Assembly (NCBI RefSeq): GCF_000699445.3
Contig: NC_067200.1
Coordinates: 4,232,950-4,296,949, forward strand
Direction of reading: 5' to 3'
DNA length: 64,000 nucleotides
Source: Schistosoma haematobium
Lineage: Eukaryota > Platyhelminthes > Trematoda > Strigeidida > Schistosomatidae
A program made the translations under genes and the position numbers. This document shows positions 22,527 through 33,780 of this stretch, piece after piece (position 1 is the first letter of the stretch; every line of letters begins with the position of its first letter). The notes below the pieces were generated by a model, which did no database searches, was not told the origin of the DNA, and worked only from the letters and a program-made list of their open reading frames with translations.

Positions 22527-22659
22527 GAACAATTGTTATCTTTGATTGGCTAAAGGATTTATTCATTTATTTGACTCACCAGTTGAACTTTTCTTTGTGT
22601 CTACAAGAAAATTTACTCTTTAAGTATTAAAATGATCAAATTGTATTAGATAGTTAGGA

Positions 22660-22810
22660 TTGTATTATACCGATCTAAATTGAATAATCATTGAAAATCT
22701 GGAAGCATTAAACGGTCATTCCTTCCACATATTAAATTTTCCAGTAATTCATATCAACGACCTCGAGTGTGAACTTTTAACCTCTAAGCTACGGAGTAGT
22801 GACACAAACG
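22660..22810 (-). repeat. Degenerate SINE-A copy
   Basis: Reverse complement retains CTCTAAGCTACG-like and ATTTTCAATGATTA-like words of the family but no working hammerhead. Confidence 0.45.
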
Positions 22811-23156
22811 TTTTCAAAGCTGAAGTTCTTAAATTCATTCCTTTATGTAGGTAGAATGCCTTTACACATTTATGTCTCAAGGTAAACTTTAGGCAAGGGC
22901 TTATTGTACCAACCACTTTCAGTCATTTTCCGATCATTTATTAGATAACTTCTTCATATTAGAGTGTTATTCTAAACGCTAATCTTTACTAGATTCGTTT
23001 TGTTTTTCATATCTTTTATGCTATAAGACCCTCTTCATGCTAGATAGTTGGAGAAAACTCCAGGCATTTGAAATGAAATCTATATTAAACAATATATATA
23101 ACTAAAATTATGGATAACTACATCTTGTTCAACATTATTTCTGTCTTTCAAAACTA
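22811..23156. other. AT-rich noncoding spacer
   Basis: No feature was recognised. Confidence 0.45.
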
Positions 23157-23366
23157 AATGCCTATTTCAATGGTTGAGATCATAAGTCCATTGAAGCTAG
23201 GCCACCATGGAAAACCTGGAAGCATTAGACGACTATTTCGTCTTATTATGGGACTTCCCAGTGCTTTTAGGTTTTCCACAGTGATCTAGCTTTCATTGAT
23301 TCATAATCTCAACCATTGAAATGACAACAATATCCACAAAACCCCTTTCTAATATGAATACCTATT
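23157..23366. repeat. SINE-A short head-to-head palindrome with target duplication
   Basis: 23167-23254 (- strand tail and partial hammerhead) and 23255-23356 (+ strand tail) form an almost palindromic insertion. It is flanked by AATGCCTATT (23157-23166) and AATACCTATT (23357-23366), matching at 9 of 10 bases. The whole inverted structure therefore looks like a single insertion. Confidence 0.75.
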
Positions 23367-24359
23367 GTAGAGAAAAAAAAAGGAAAGAAAACAAATAAAT
23401 TTAAGAAACAGTTCTCATAAGTATAGACATCAGGAAAATGTTTGTACATGTGTAACTTGTATATGGGCAGTCCCTATATGATCTGGGTTATTTTCATTTT
23501 TATTTTTTATTTTTTTGCTTTTTACTTCTCTATATCATTATCATTATAATAACCAATGTAACTATGATTTTATTGAGGTGAGGGTGGGGATGGGGTGGGG
23601 TGGGTTGGGTTGGTAAAATAAGGATAAATGATTTATTACATTATACCCAATATGAAGGGTAACCAATTAATTGCCTCAGATATAATGGGGTTTTTAATAA
23701 ATAATAATAATAATAATAATAATAATAATTAATACATAGACAATAATAGTAATAATAATCATAGGAATTACCTTCAAGTTTTGTATTCAGTCGTCAGTTT
23801 AGGTGTAAATTTATGTATTAAGTAGTTGATCATTTAGTTGTGTTGTTTATATGTTCTAATGTAAATAAATAAGTAAATAGATCAACTATATATATAAATA
23901 CATGGATATTTACATAGATTATAATAGAGTATATATATATTGTTATAACATATGGAGACATGTAAATGGGAACCAATTTTAAAGGGGGGTGGGTGGGGAC
24001 TAGAAAATGTATGTTTGTTTTCTTGGTTTTTTTTTGTTTTGTCTTTTTTTGCGACAATTATGATAAATATTATTGATTTATGTGTATCTATTCAAGTAAA
24101 AATAAATGATAACTCATAAATCTCTAAGTAAACAACAACAAAAAAAAGAAGAGAAAAACAAAGAAAGAAAGAGACTCATTTTGAGAGGGGGAGGTTAGAT
24201 AGAAGATGAATGAAGGTGAATGTTTGAAAATGTAAGCTAAATCTTGATTCAGATATTTGAAATTAGTATCATAAGATCAGTTTTGAACAAGTGTTTGATC
24301 CTAGTTTTAAAGGGAATGTTCAGCAGTATACACTCATTGACTTTAAATGCAATGGTACG
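23367..24359. other. AT-rich low-complexity stretch
   Basis: Contains a GGGGTGGGG-type run near 23580-23615, (AAT)n at about 23698-23731 and a GGGGGGTGGGTGGGG run near 23982-23998. No gene was recognised. Confidence 0.5.
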
Positions 24360-24835
24360 GCTGAGAGTGAAGGAGAGTCATCTCTCCATCTTGAAATGCT
24401 TTCACATGACCAAGTGCATAAAACTACTGTCAAGGAAGTCTTACTAACTGACTTCTGATGGCATTACTGATGTTTATGAAATCGAGAGGATAAAAAACAA
24501 ATGTCCGACGCTTTTACCAGGTTGGTGGATATGGAGAGTTCATCTAGGACAGTTAGAAAACCCTGATTACAAATCCAGTATCCTGAAGGAACAAATGGCA
24601 TACGAAATAATCGTTGGTCACCGTCTACCATGGAACTGCATCTCCCAACGTTTCTCCACTACGTTGTGGATCAGACATTCAGGTCGAAGGCTCTGGGTGT
24701 GGTCCCCTAAGAAAACCATCTGCTTCATTCTGGGCACCCGGGCAGTATCCCAGCCCTCACACAAACCGAATGATTTATGTGGCGCATATCTATTTGGTGC
24801 CTCATTGTACTAATGTTTATGTGTTTAAATAAACA
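24360..24835 (+). repeat. Interspersed repeat R4, longest copy
   Basis: Shared words include AACAAATGTCCGACGC, ATCCTGAAGGAACAAATGGC, TCCCCTAAGAAAACC, ATCCCAGCCCTC and CATACAAACC-type text, ending GTGTTTAAATAAAC. Related copies lie at 1485, 28505 and 31193. The end is similar to the 3' end after the RTE-2 fragment at 60540, so a retrotransposon 3' UTR or a derived SINE is likely. Confidence 0.6.
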
Positions 24836-24889
24836 TTGTCATCGATATGGATTATACCTAGAGATATAAAAGCAATCGTATTACCACTT

Positions 24890-25160
24890 AAACCTTACAC
24901 CTGTTACTTCTCGTGGAAGAGCATTCACCGTCAACCAACATTCTCCATTCAATTCTTTCCTGGACAATCCATTCCAATCGTTTCCAATTGCTATTCATTC
25001 TTTTAGTGTTAGCTTCCAATTCCCGACTCATTATGTTCCTTGATCTTCCTCTTTTCCATTTCCTTTGAGAATTCGAAGTTGATGCTTACCTCATGGTGCA
25101 GTGTAGTAGTCTTTGCAATGTATGTCCTATCCACCTTCAACGTCTTTTCCTAAATTACTT
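24890..25160 (-). mobile_element. RTE family 1, 3' end fragment
   Basis: On the - strand: GRHTLQR-like residues, then RKWKRGRSRN and WNELSWIVQERIEW-like wording before the CTCTTCCACGAGAAGTAACAGG end. Frames are interrupted. Confidence 0.7.
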
Positions 25161-25794
25161 TTTACTACTTAGATCATTGAGATGATATTTTTTCAGTCAT
25201 ATTTCCAAGTTCAATCGAATCAACCAACCTTAATTTTCCATTAAAAATGAGTTTTTCAAGTGAGACAGATAGAAGATGTGTTAGGTAGTAAGTTTTATTA
25301 TATTTGTGATACTGGATTTGTTTTGTTTATTTTTTTGTCAATGTTTTACACAAGAACAATTATATATAAGTTATTTTGTATATCTGCATAATATCTCTGT
25401 TTAACGAGGTATCAACTTATTGAGTCTCATGATTAAATAGTACAAACTAAGCGCATTAGACATTTGGAAGTAATCGACAGAAAACATCAAATTTACATTA
25501 TGTCTGATAGTTGACACTTGTCAATATAGTGTAGCTGTATTCTTGGTGGAATTAATGTTGTATATGGAATTGAAACTGACATCACTTAGTTTCACATTCC
25601 CAGACGTTATACTAGTCTATTCAGGCCTTATATTAAATAGCATAAAATATCGACTACTTATATCACCTGTAATACTGCTGAAATTTAGATGTTCACCTAA
25701 GTTCTTCAGAATCACCGCCAGCTATTCATTGTTTAGATAAAATCTGACTATTTACATTTAGGGACACGTTTACAAAATCAATGAGTCTATATTT
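25161..25794. other. AT-rich noncoding stretch
   Basis: No supported gene. The 65-codon frame at 25543-25740 has no recognisable domain. Confidence 0.45.
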
Positions 25795-26100
25795 ACAACT
25801 GATTGATCATTGTGTGGTGATCAATATCATGCATGTCAGGTCCTTCTTAGTGCAGATCGGACCCTATTGACATTGCGTGCACTATGTTGAGATAAAATGG
25901 TGGTCGCATGTAGTCAACAGGAAACCCCGGAACTAGGTTTTTTGTTACTTGGCTTAGTGGTGACGTCTCTGACTCTGAAACTGGGTGACACATGGTCGAA
26001 TCCGTCAGGAAGCATCAGTTCCCGGAAGACTACGGGTACAACTTGCTGACGAGTGCCCGGATAGCACGAAACCTAGGTCCAGGGTTTCTTGTTGATTACT
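25795..26100. repeat. SINE-C head-to-head inverted partial dimer
   Basis: 25795-25955 is a - strand distal tail, linker and 3' half of a hammerhead (ending CTACTTGGC-like text). 25956-26100 is a + strand tRNA-like head (box A-like TTAGTGGTGACG, B-box-like GGTCGAATCC), hammerhead and short 3' flank. The hammerhead 3' flank is present in both arms, so two family units, or a multimer, contributed. Confidence 0.75.
26041..26086 (+). ncRNA. Hammerhead ribozyme, type I, SINE-C
   Basis: AACTTG, CTGACGA, GTGC/GCAC stem II, GAAAC, palindromic stem III ACCTAGGT, triplet GTC and CAGGGT are all present. Stem I has one mismatch and one G-U pair. The core is intact, and predicted cleavage follows C26080. 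Confidence 0.75.
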
Positions 26101-26204
26101 GATTGATAAAATAAGTACGTAATAAATATGAATGCAATTAAGGCAAATTTTTATCTAAGAAGATTAAATAAAAAAGGCTGCTAATAATTCAAAATAACTG
26201 CTAT

Positions 26205-26480
26205 GTCTTCTTAACTGCATCAGATCCTTCTTGTTTATTTATGATTCTGAACACGTATGCAAACGCTTCCTCCTCTTTCAAAGATTCAACATCAAGTATG
26301 AGTTATTTTCTAATCGGTGTGTTGTATTCCAGGATCCTACTCTCTCTCTCTCCCTTGTAATATTGAAGTCTACTGTTGTGAAAGCCACAGCTATATTGGC
26401 TATCTTCACCTACATATCCAGAGTGGCCATTGTACTCCATACTGCTCCAGTTATAAATCAAGCATCTCATGCATGACCGA
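26205..26480 (-). mobile_element. RTE family 1, internal fragment
   Basis: The text matches 18585-18900 in the same orientation (CATCAGATCC, CACGTATGCAAACGC, GAGTTATTTTCTAATCGGTG, ATTGAAGTCTACTGTTGT). On the - strand it corresponds to the RT portion upstream of the conserved C-terminus. It is too broken to translate continuously. Confidence 0.6.
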
Positions 26481-26730
26481 ATCAGCCTTCTTAAGGAAAA
26501 TATAACAATAATACACGAATAATAATAATAATAATTGTTAGGCGGTTTAAGGAATGAAAATAAATGTTATCGTTGACTAAAATGAAGCTGAGAAGGTCAT
26601 ATGGTACTGATTAGTGAAGCTGTTTATAAACACAGTTGATAATAGTGAACACTGCAAAGTAGAATGCTCATTTCATCCCATTTGTTTACATCGAGTTGAC
26701 GATTTCTCAATAGGAGGAAACTCACTTATA

Positions 26731-27265
26731 ATGCTTGTCATTCAATGGTATCATCAAGGCGATCCATACAAGATACTCATATACCAAATATGACTGATCA
26801 ATTGCCGTCATAACCATCATTGGGAATATTCAGATAACCAATACAAATGAATTAAGATAAAATAAATAAATAAAATGGACGTAAATTATCTTGCTCACAT
26901 GACATGAATGTCTAAAGAAGTATTCGCGCTCGTTATAAGCAAAGACAGATGATGGCTAGCAGTGGATTCCAGGAAACATGTTTCGTCCTATTTAGTACAC
27001 ATCAGATGGATGTACTTGAATCTAATGGTTGATATCTACTCCGGGACTCGGAATCTGGAATGCAGGTACATCCATCTGACGAGTCTCAAATGAGACGAAA
27101 CGTGTGTTTTGGATTCCACTGCAAGCTAGCATCCATTTCTGTCTATAATGCCCGTGATTTAAGGTAATATCAAGTCAATCTTTACAGGATGTACATATGC
27201 CAATAAGAGACTGATCAATTGCAATCCTAAATATCAATGGGAAGATTGAAATAAACAATGCAAAA
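26731..27265. repeat. SINE-B tail fragment and head-to-head inverted pair
   Basis: 26731-26850 is a + strand distal tail. 26925-27045 is a - strand hammerhead region. 27050-27265 is a + strand hammerhead plus complete distal tail ending AATGCAAAATGAATT. The two hammerheads face away from each other. Confidence 0.75.
27070..27114 (+). ncRNA. Hammerhead ribozyme, type I, SINE-B, with compensated stem II
   Basis: Core CTGACGA and GAAAC are intact. Stem II is GTCTC/GAGAC where the 14189 copy has GTCCC/GGGAC, so both strands changed together and pairing is kept. The triplet is GTT; stem III is ACGTGTGT, no longer a perfect palindrome; stem I has one mismatch beside the core. Confidence 0.7.
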
Positions 27266-27533
27266 TGAATTATTCAAGCTCATGTGTGTTCAGAGATTTG
27301 AGTAGCTTCAAATGTACAAGGTACATTGCTTAAAAATTGTGGTGTACATTATAATTCTTTGTAAATATTATCTTCCAATTGTTTTCAATGTCTGATATCC
27401 ATTTAAAAATGATAACAATTTAATGTATAACATAATTTTTCCCTGTTTAAAACTTATCATCTCAAAGGTAGTTACTAGCTGAAATTCTCTACTGAGGAAA
27501 AAAAACACATTTGTTCAGTTTCAATTACAGCTA

Positions 27534-27986
27534 TTGTGGTGTACGAGAACACAAGTGGGGACACACTCACGAAACCGATAGGTCCTGGGTTCGAATCTCC
27601 AGAGGCGGGATCATGGATGCACAATGCTGAGGAGTCCCATAATAGGATGAAACGGCCGTCTCAGTGCTTCCAGGTTTTCCATAGTGGTCTAATTTTAATT
27701 AACACATGATCTCAACTATTGAAATGACTATAATATCCACAAAACACCTTCTGATACAATCGAATTACAGAACATCTTAGTGAAATCTGAAAACCATACA
27801 GCGAATACGTCATTTACAAAATATCAATCAATCAACTCAGACTTCATTATTCCTACATTTCCATACCAATTGCTTTCTGTTTCTATTATTTCCTTCACGA
27901 TCTTCTTGACCTTCTACTGTTAGACATTGTATTCATGACTAGTATTATTTACTACTTATGTCGATATAAGTAGCACACACACCATG
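27534..27986 (-). mobile_element. LTR-2-like fragment with a SINE-A nested inside
   Basis: The sequence GTACGAGAACACAAGTGGGG at one end and ACTACTTATGTCGATATAAG at the other match the 53456-53696 copy in the same orientation. The two parts are separated by a + strand SINE-A at about 27567-27757, so the LTR-like piece is older. This is probably a solo LTR remnant of an LTR retrotransposon. Confidence 0.6.
27567..27757 (+). repeat. SINE-A, 5' truncated, nested in LTR-2
   Basis: This runs from just before the B-box (GGGTTCGAATC) through CTGAGGA, GTCC/GGAT stem II, GAAAC, ACGGCCGT to CACAAAACACCTTCTGAT. The hammerhead keeps its core but has an extra T after the cleavage triplet and a weakened stem I. 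Confidence 0.75.
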
Positions 27987-28317
27987 TTATTTACTCTTTT
28001 GAAGTAACTTATATAATTTTTACTCAATACATATTCTTTAAAGTGTATCCAATCTAATTTAAAAGATATACATCTACACCACCTGGTTTTTCATATAGGA
28101 AACAGAATATAAATTCAATCCCAAACTGTAACTAAGCGATTTATTTACTAAATGATTTATTAATTACACTTATGGTTTACATAATTTTCATTTAGAAGAC
28201 ACCATCACAAACAGACCAATCAAATATATATATCGAACTATCCATAAAGAAATACATCTAATCACTAAGTGAATTTTCTTATAACTAATAAATAATAAGA
28301 CGCCAAGTTCGTGTTCG

Positions 28318-28503
28318 TCTTTTTTTCTTTCTAAAATACGATAAACCGAATAATCTTCCTTATAGTTTACTGGAACTAGAATAATTACCAACAACAAAAA
28401 AAACGAACACCATTACATATAAAATAATGTATTGGAGAAATAAAGAATTAAAGAGATTCATTATGTGAATAGAGCATGAAAATAGGATAATTTATACATA
28501 TGT
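28318..28503. repeat. Direct duplication around R4, left copy
   Basis: About 185 bases are nearly identical to 28859-29043 (shared words include AGTTTACTGGAACTAGAATA and ATTATGTGAATAGAGCATGA). The two copies bracket the R4 insertion. Being far longer than a normal target duplication, they suggest a segmental duplication or recombination. Confidence 0.8.
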
Positions 28504-28504
28504 T

Positions 28505-28858
28505 TATGAGCTGTGATGCTACCCGAGTGCCCAGATCGAATCAGGTAGTTTTCTTAGGAAACCACATCCGGAACCTTTAACCTAAAGGTGTGATCCACAA
28601 GGTAGTAGATCAATATTAGATGTAATCCCATGATAGACGGTGACTAATAATTTTTTCATAAGCCATTTGTTCCTTCAGCATATTGGAACCCATGTGGACC
28701 ATTGGTTTGTAATCGGGTTTTTTCAGCTATTCTAGATGGACTCTCGATGTCCACCAACACGGTGGAAGCGTCGGACATTTGCTTTTTATCCACTCAATTT
28801 CTTAAACAACAGTAATGTCGAGAGAAGGCAGTGAGTAAAACTTCCCTGACAGTGGTTC
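28505..28858 (-). repeat. Interspersed repeat R4 copy between direct duplicates
   Basis: Reverse complement shares the words GCAAATGTCCGACGC, TCCAATATGCTGAAGGAAC and TCCTAAGAAAACTACC-type text with 24360-24835. It is exactly bracketed by the duplicated segments. Confidence 0.6.
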
Positions 28859-29043
28859 TTTTGATTTTCTTTCCAAAATACGACAAACCTAATAATCTTG
28901 CTTATAGTTTACTGGAACTAGAATAATTATCAACAACAAAAAAACGAACACCATTACATATAAAATAATGTATTGGAGAAATAAAGAATTAAAGAGATTC
29001 ATTATGTGAATAGAGCATGAAAACAAGATGATTTATACGTACA
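28859..29043. repeat. Direct duplication around R4, right copy
   Basis: This is the partner of 28318-28503. Few substitutions separate the copies, so the event is fairly recent compared with most repeats here. Confidence 0.8.
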
Positions 29044-29304
29044 TATATATAGATATATATACTACTTACAAATGGAATGAATTGAATTCTTTGTATGATA
29101 CTAATGATTTCGTTATGTAGTTATGACATTACTCTGTAGAAAATAAGTACAATGTACTGAACTACTCATTAGTAGATGATTACATATTGCGTAAAACTAT
29201 CACTAAGTTATTATGTGTGTAATGGCTTAGTTTCAATCATCCTTGTAACTGTTATTATATACATTTCAACAGTGTTTGAAATCAGAAGGTAATAAGAAGT
29301 GGTA

Positions 29305-29412
29305 ACTAATGTGCCGAAATGCTATTTAGCCAAATGGATGAATGAATTTCGCGCCAAAATCTGAGACCTGTTATCTTATACACGATTGGTTTGTCCATAA
29401 ATTATAGTCTCA
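29305..29412 (+). mobile_element. MITE-1, 3' portion
   Basis: This retains TTTCGCGCCAAAA (29347-29359) and the terminal CCATAAATTATAGTCTC. The 5' part is missing. Confidence 0.7.
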
Positions 29413-29531
29413 TCATATTCAAGTTTTCAGGAGAAAATTTAATTGTAAAACTTATTTTTGAGATTTGAATAGATTAGTAGCTTCTAGTTTTGTCTAATGG
29501 AGAGAATATTTTAAAGACAAATTTTCAACAA

Positions 29532-30125
29532 ATAACCAACAGTTGAAATCAGGAGTCAATTGAAGCTAGACCGCCATGGAAAACCTGGATGCACTGGACG
29601 GCCGTTCCGTCCTAGTATGGGACTCTACAGAAGATTGTACCCACGATCCCTCCTCACGAGACTCGAGTCAAGGATCTATCGGTCTCGAACGCGAACACTT
29701 GACTTCTAGACCACTTAGTCGGCCGGTATCTAACAGTATGTAGTGTCGGTTATTATGTTAAGCCCATATACTTTGTTCTAACTTTCGGACAGCCAAATCT
29801 ATTCATTCTACTTGAGTCATATTTTGACTTGTGAATACGTATATTTCGTATATAAAGCGAATGGAATAGAGAGAACAGGAACGACGCAGAGTGGAGATTG
29901 GGTTGTTCGAAATTTAGAATAAAGTATGTGGGCTTAACATAGTAACTGACACTACAAGTATTATTGTCTGACTTTAACCAATTCACAAATATGCTCCACC
30001 GTTCAGCATTGTCTTCAATGATTTACTATCTCACAATAGACCCAGTTGGTCTCCACTGGTCACTGCTTCTCACTAGAACTCTAGAAAATACCTGTTAAAG
30101 TCAGTCACTAGTGAGCATGTGTTGA
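29532..30125 (-). repeat. SINE-A, near full length, interrupted by MITE-2
   Basis: 29532-29738 holds the 3' flank, hammerhead region and tRNA-like head; 29957-30125 holds the 5' module (CTAGTGAGAAGCAGTGACCAG on -). The break within the CAGTATTATTGTCTGAC words is the MITE-2 insertion. The hammerhead core is mutated (CTGTAGA, GGAAC). The next unit begins immediately at 30128, a tandem junction. Confidence 0.8.
29739..29956. mobile_element. MITE-2, 218 bp, with long terminal inverted repeats
   Basis: The first 43 bases, beginning TGTAGTGTCGGTTATTATG, are mirrored at the far end with few mismatches, and weaker pairing extends to about 60 bases. It is flanked by AGTA (29735-29738 and 29957-29960). 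The empty site can be read from other SINE-A copies. No coding sequence is present. It looks like a non-autonomous DNA transposon or foldback element mobilised by an enzyme encoded elsewhere. Confidence 0.85.
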
Positions 30126-30127
30126 TG

Positions 30128-30413
30128 AATATCAGAAGGGGTTTTGTGAATATTATAGTAATTTCGATAGTTGAGATCATGATCCAATTGAAGTTAGACC
30201 ACTATGGAAAACCTGGAAGCACTAGATGGCCGCTTCATTCTATTGCGGAACTGCTCAGAATTGTGCATCCACGATCCCGACCCCCGCTGAGTAGTCCCAT
30301 ACTAGAACGAAACCGTCGTCTAGTGCTTTCAAATTTTCCATGGTGGTCTAACTTCAGTTGACTCATGATTTCAACTATTGAAATTACTAAAATTTCCACA
30401 AAACCCCTTCTGA
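30128..30413. repeat. SINE-A head-to-head inverted pair
   Basis: The - strand tail and hammerhead (30128-30285) abut the + strand hammerhead and tail (30286-30413). Both outer ends are the exact family terminus (TATCAGAAGGGGTTTTG and its mirror). Left core CTGAGCA with GAAG and right core CTGAGTA are both mutated. Confidence 0.8.
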
Positions 30414-30519
30414 AAATAACTATCAATATAAATTATTACTATAGTGTAGAGGATTTGTAGCTCAGGTGGATTATTTTTATGAAGTTTTTGTTCTCTAAAC
30501 TGGATTGAATTTTTAGTCG

Positions 30520-30660
30520 TGGAGATTTCATCGTTCTTCTAAACAATATCATCAGCAGAACTTCGGATAGAAGTGTTGATGATGTCGTTCAGAAGAACGA
30601 TGAAAGCTTCACGATCAAACTATCCAACTTAGAGAGTAAAACCCCATCAAAAACGTTGTT
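30520..30660. repeat. Repeat R7 with an internal inverted repeat
   Basis: CATCGTTCTTCTAAACAATATC and its approximate mirror GATGTCGTTCAGAAGAACGATG face each other across about 25 bases. Related text (AGAAGAACAATGAAAGCTTC) recurs at 41230-41470. It may be a foldback remnant; class unknown. Confidence 0.5.
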
Positions 30661-31192
30661 GCCATAAGAAATATAAAGAAAGTTAATAAAGCAATTCTTA
30701 TTTTCTCTTTTAGTTTTCTATCACCATATAATCTATTCCCATTCATAATTTCATTCATTATTCTACATTGTAAAATGTAGTGGCTTTGCTTCGTTAATCA
30801 ATCACCTTTGTAACCGTTATTATATATATATCCCATGGTATTTGAAATCAGAAAGCAATAAGAAGTGGCAACTATAGTTTATTAGCGGATAGTGCAGATT
30901 ACAAATCTATGAGCACATCAAGCAAATTAGAGGCAGAAGGACGAATATGTGTGTATGCAAACAAATATAGAAGCAAATTTATAGTCAATTTGCATAAGGG
31001 TACATCAAAGCAAAGCAAAAGCTAATAATAGGATTTGTGTACATATAAACATTGGGAAAAGAATGAATCATTGAGTGATATTTAAGCAATCAACAATTTA
31101 TGTAGAGTCTGTCATATGATCAAGTGTACACGTTTATACAGATATGAGCTATTGGTTCACAAGTGAAGTACTTCATTCATGAAATTTTAGAG
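30661..31192. other. AT-rich noncoding stretch
   Basis: No gene or clear repeat was recognised. Confidence 0.45.
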
Positions 31193-31400
31193 ATCTCCGT
31201 TTCCACCAACACGGTTGAGTGGTTGGACATTCACTTTTCATCATCTCAATTTCATAAACAACAGTAATGCCACGAGAATGAAGTGAGTAAGACTTTCTTG
31301 GCAGTGGTTGTATGCACGTGGCCATGTGAGAGCATTTGGTGAGGGAGAGCTGACTTTCCCCTCACTCGATCGTACTAGGGCATTTGGGGGCAATTCATCA
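31193..31400 (-). repeat. Interspersed repeat R4, internal portion
   Basis: This matches 28735-28850 in the same orientation (CCACCAACACGG, GGACATT.GCTTTT, AACAACAGTAATG) and extends further upstream in - sense to GGGCATTTGGGGGC-type text. Confidence 0.5.
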
Positions 31401-31422
31401 AGGTAGTCGACATTCTTTATTT

Positions 31423-31700
<278 letters not shown>

Positions 31701-31861
31701 TTTCCTCTTTTCTGTTTCCCCTCAGAATAAGAAGTTTATAATTCAGAATGTACAAATCTAATTGTTTGTATTAACTTCATTATATCTCATTACCTCTTCT
31801 TAACAGATACATCCATTCAAATCATTCAACTTGTTTCTCTCATACAACCTTCTCTTTGTTT

Positions 31862-32467
<606 letters not shown>

Positions 32468-32498
32468 TTCTTCTTCTTCTTCTTCTTCTTCTTCTTCT

Positions 32499-33071
32499 TG
32501 TTTTAGACTTTGTTGTCTGTTTTCGTTGTTGCTGTTGTTGTTATTGTTATTACCAATTAAGTAGAAGTTCCCATCTAAAATAATCATTTATATAAATAGA
32601 TTTGTTTATTTACAACAACAACAAAAATTCATTTACACTTTATATAAAATAAATGAAGTACAATGACACTTTGTGTATAATAATTATTTGTCATTTAGAC
32701 ATATTTTGGCGCCTATACACAAAATAAATTATATAAACAAATAATGAATTTGAAAATAAATATATAAACAGAAAAGTACATAGAGATTCGTAGACTCCTG
32801 CCCCCCCCTCATTTTTGTGTATCTATGTATGTATGGGGAGGGGGAGAATATGATCAACTGAATTTGTTAATGGTAAGTTGTTTCTTCTTTTTTTGTTTTG
32901 TTTTGATATTACACATAAATATACATAAATACATGAAGTTAAAAAAGAAAATGAACTTGATGGATGTCTTTTTAATCTTCATTATTAAGAAATGAATATA
33001 ATGACCGAATATTTATATATAAGACAATGGAATAGAATTATCTAGTTAAAGAATATAAAAAGATAATCGGT
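32499..33071. other. AT-rich noncoding stretch
   Basis: This contains short CAA, C and G runs (for example CCCCCCCC near 32800). No gene was recognised. Confidence 0.5.
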
Positions 33072-33142
33072 GTGACTATAATTTATGGATGACGTTTAAG
33101 TAACGTTAGAATGACCTTGAGGGTGTCCATCTAATAACTAGG

Positions 33143-33557
33143 TTAATAGCATTCAATCTGCACTGAGAAAAACTTGACACACATGACATTGATCACCACC
33201 TAATGATCAATAAATTGTGATTACATCTAAGTTCTACGGGATGTCGGTCGCGGCCCGGATAGCTCATTGGTAACGTCTCTGACTGTGAAGCTGAATGATA
33301 CGGGATTGAGTCCGTCAGGTAGTATCAGTCCCTGCAAGATTAAAGGTACATCTTACTGACGAGTGCCAAGTAGCACGAAACCTAGGTCCAGCGTTTCCTG
33401 TTGACTACCTCCAACCACCATCTAATCTCAGTATAGTGCACAGTGTCGGGTTACCTATACTAAAAGCCACACCGCAACTTGGTCGATAGCATTCGATCTG
33501 CACTAATAAGGACTTGACACACATGACATTGATCACCACCCAGTGATCCATCAATTG
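33143..33557 (+). repeat. SINE-C direct partial dimer (415 bp) with 11-bp target duplication
   Basis: It is flanked by TAATAACTAGG at 33132-33142 and 33558-33568. The order is distal tail (ATAGCATTCAATCTGCAC.. to ATTGTGAT), linker, tRNA-like head (box A-like GGATAGCTCATTGG, B-like GGATTGAGTCC), hammerhead and the full distal tail again. A tail before the head means a head-to-tail multimer was copied, about 1.2 units. Confidence 0.85.
33350..33394 (+). ncRNA. Hammerhead ribozyme, type I, SINE-C
   Basis: ATCTTA, core CTGACGA, stem II GTGC/GCAC, GAAAC, stem III ACCTAGGT, triplet GTC and CAGCGT are present. The core is intact, but stem I has mismatches (A opposite C next to the core), so activity may be reduced. 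Confidence 0.7.
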
Positions 33558-33780
33558 TAATAACTAGGGCCAAATGAATGTTATAAATTAGTGTGACGAA
33601 TTCGAATTATGATTTACAGTTGATAGTTAGGATTAGGAATTAGATTTAGGCTTATCATCACTAATTGACATTAGTTATAATGCCAAAATCATATTTTGTC
33701 AAATGTATGGATAAATTTTGCGCCAAAAATCCAAGACTCGTTATCTTATATCTGATTGGTTCATCTATAAATTATAGTCT

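Larger units (their letters stand above)
33072..33780 (+). mobile_element. MITE-1 interrupted by a SINE-C
   Basis: The left end GTGACTATAATTTATGGATG and the right end TTCATCTATAAATTATAGTCT are inverted matches. The MITE sequence is split by a 415-bp insertion; removing it and one duplicate leaves about 283 bp, the family length. The internal motif here is TTTTGCGCCAAAA (33716-33728). Confidence 0.85.

Noticed and set aside
23580..23998. G-rich runs as possible quadruplex regulators
   Set aside because: Short, isolated and next to low-complexity DNA with no gene nearby; nothing in the sequence supports function.
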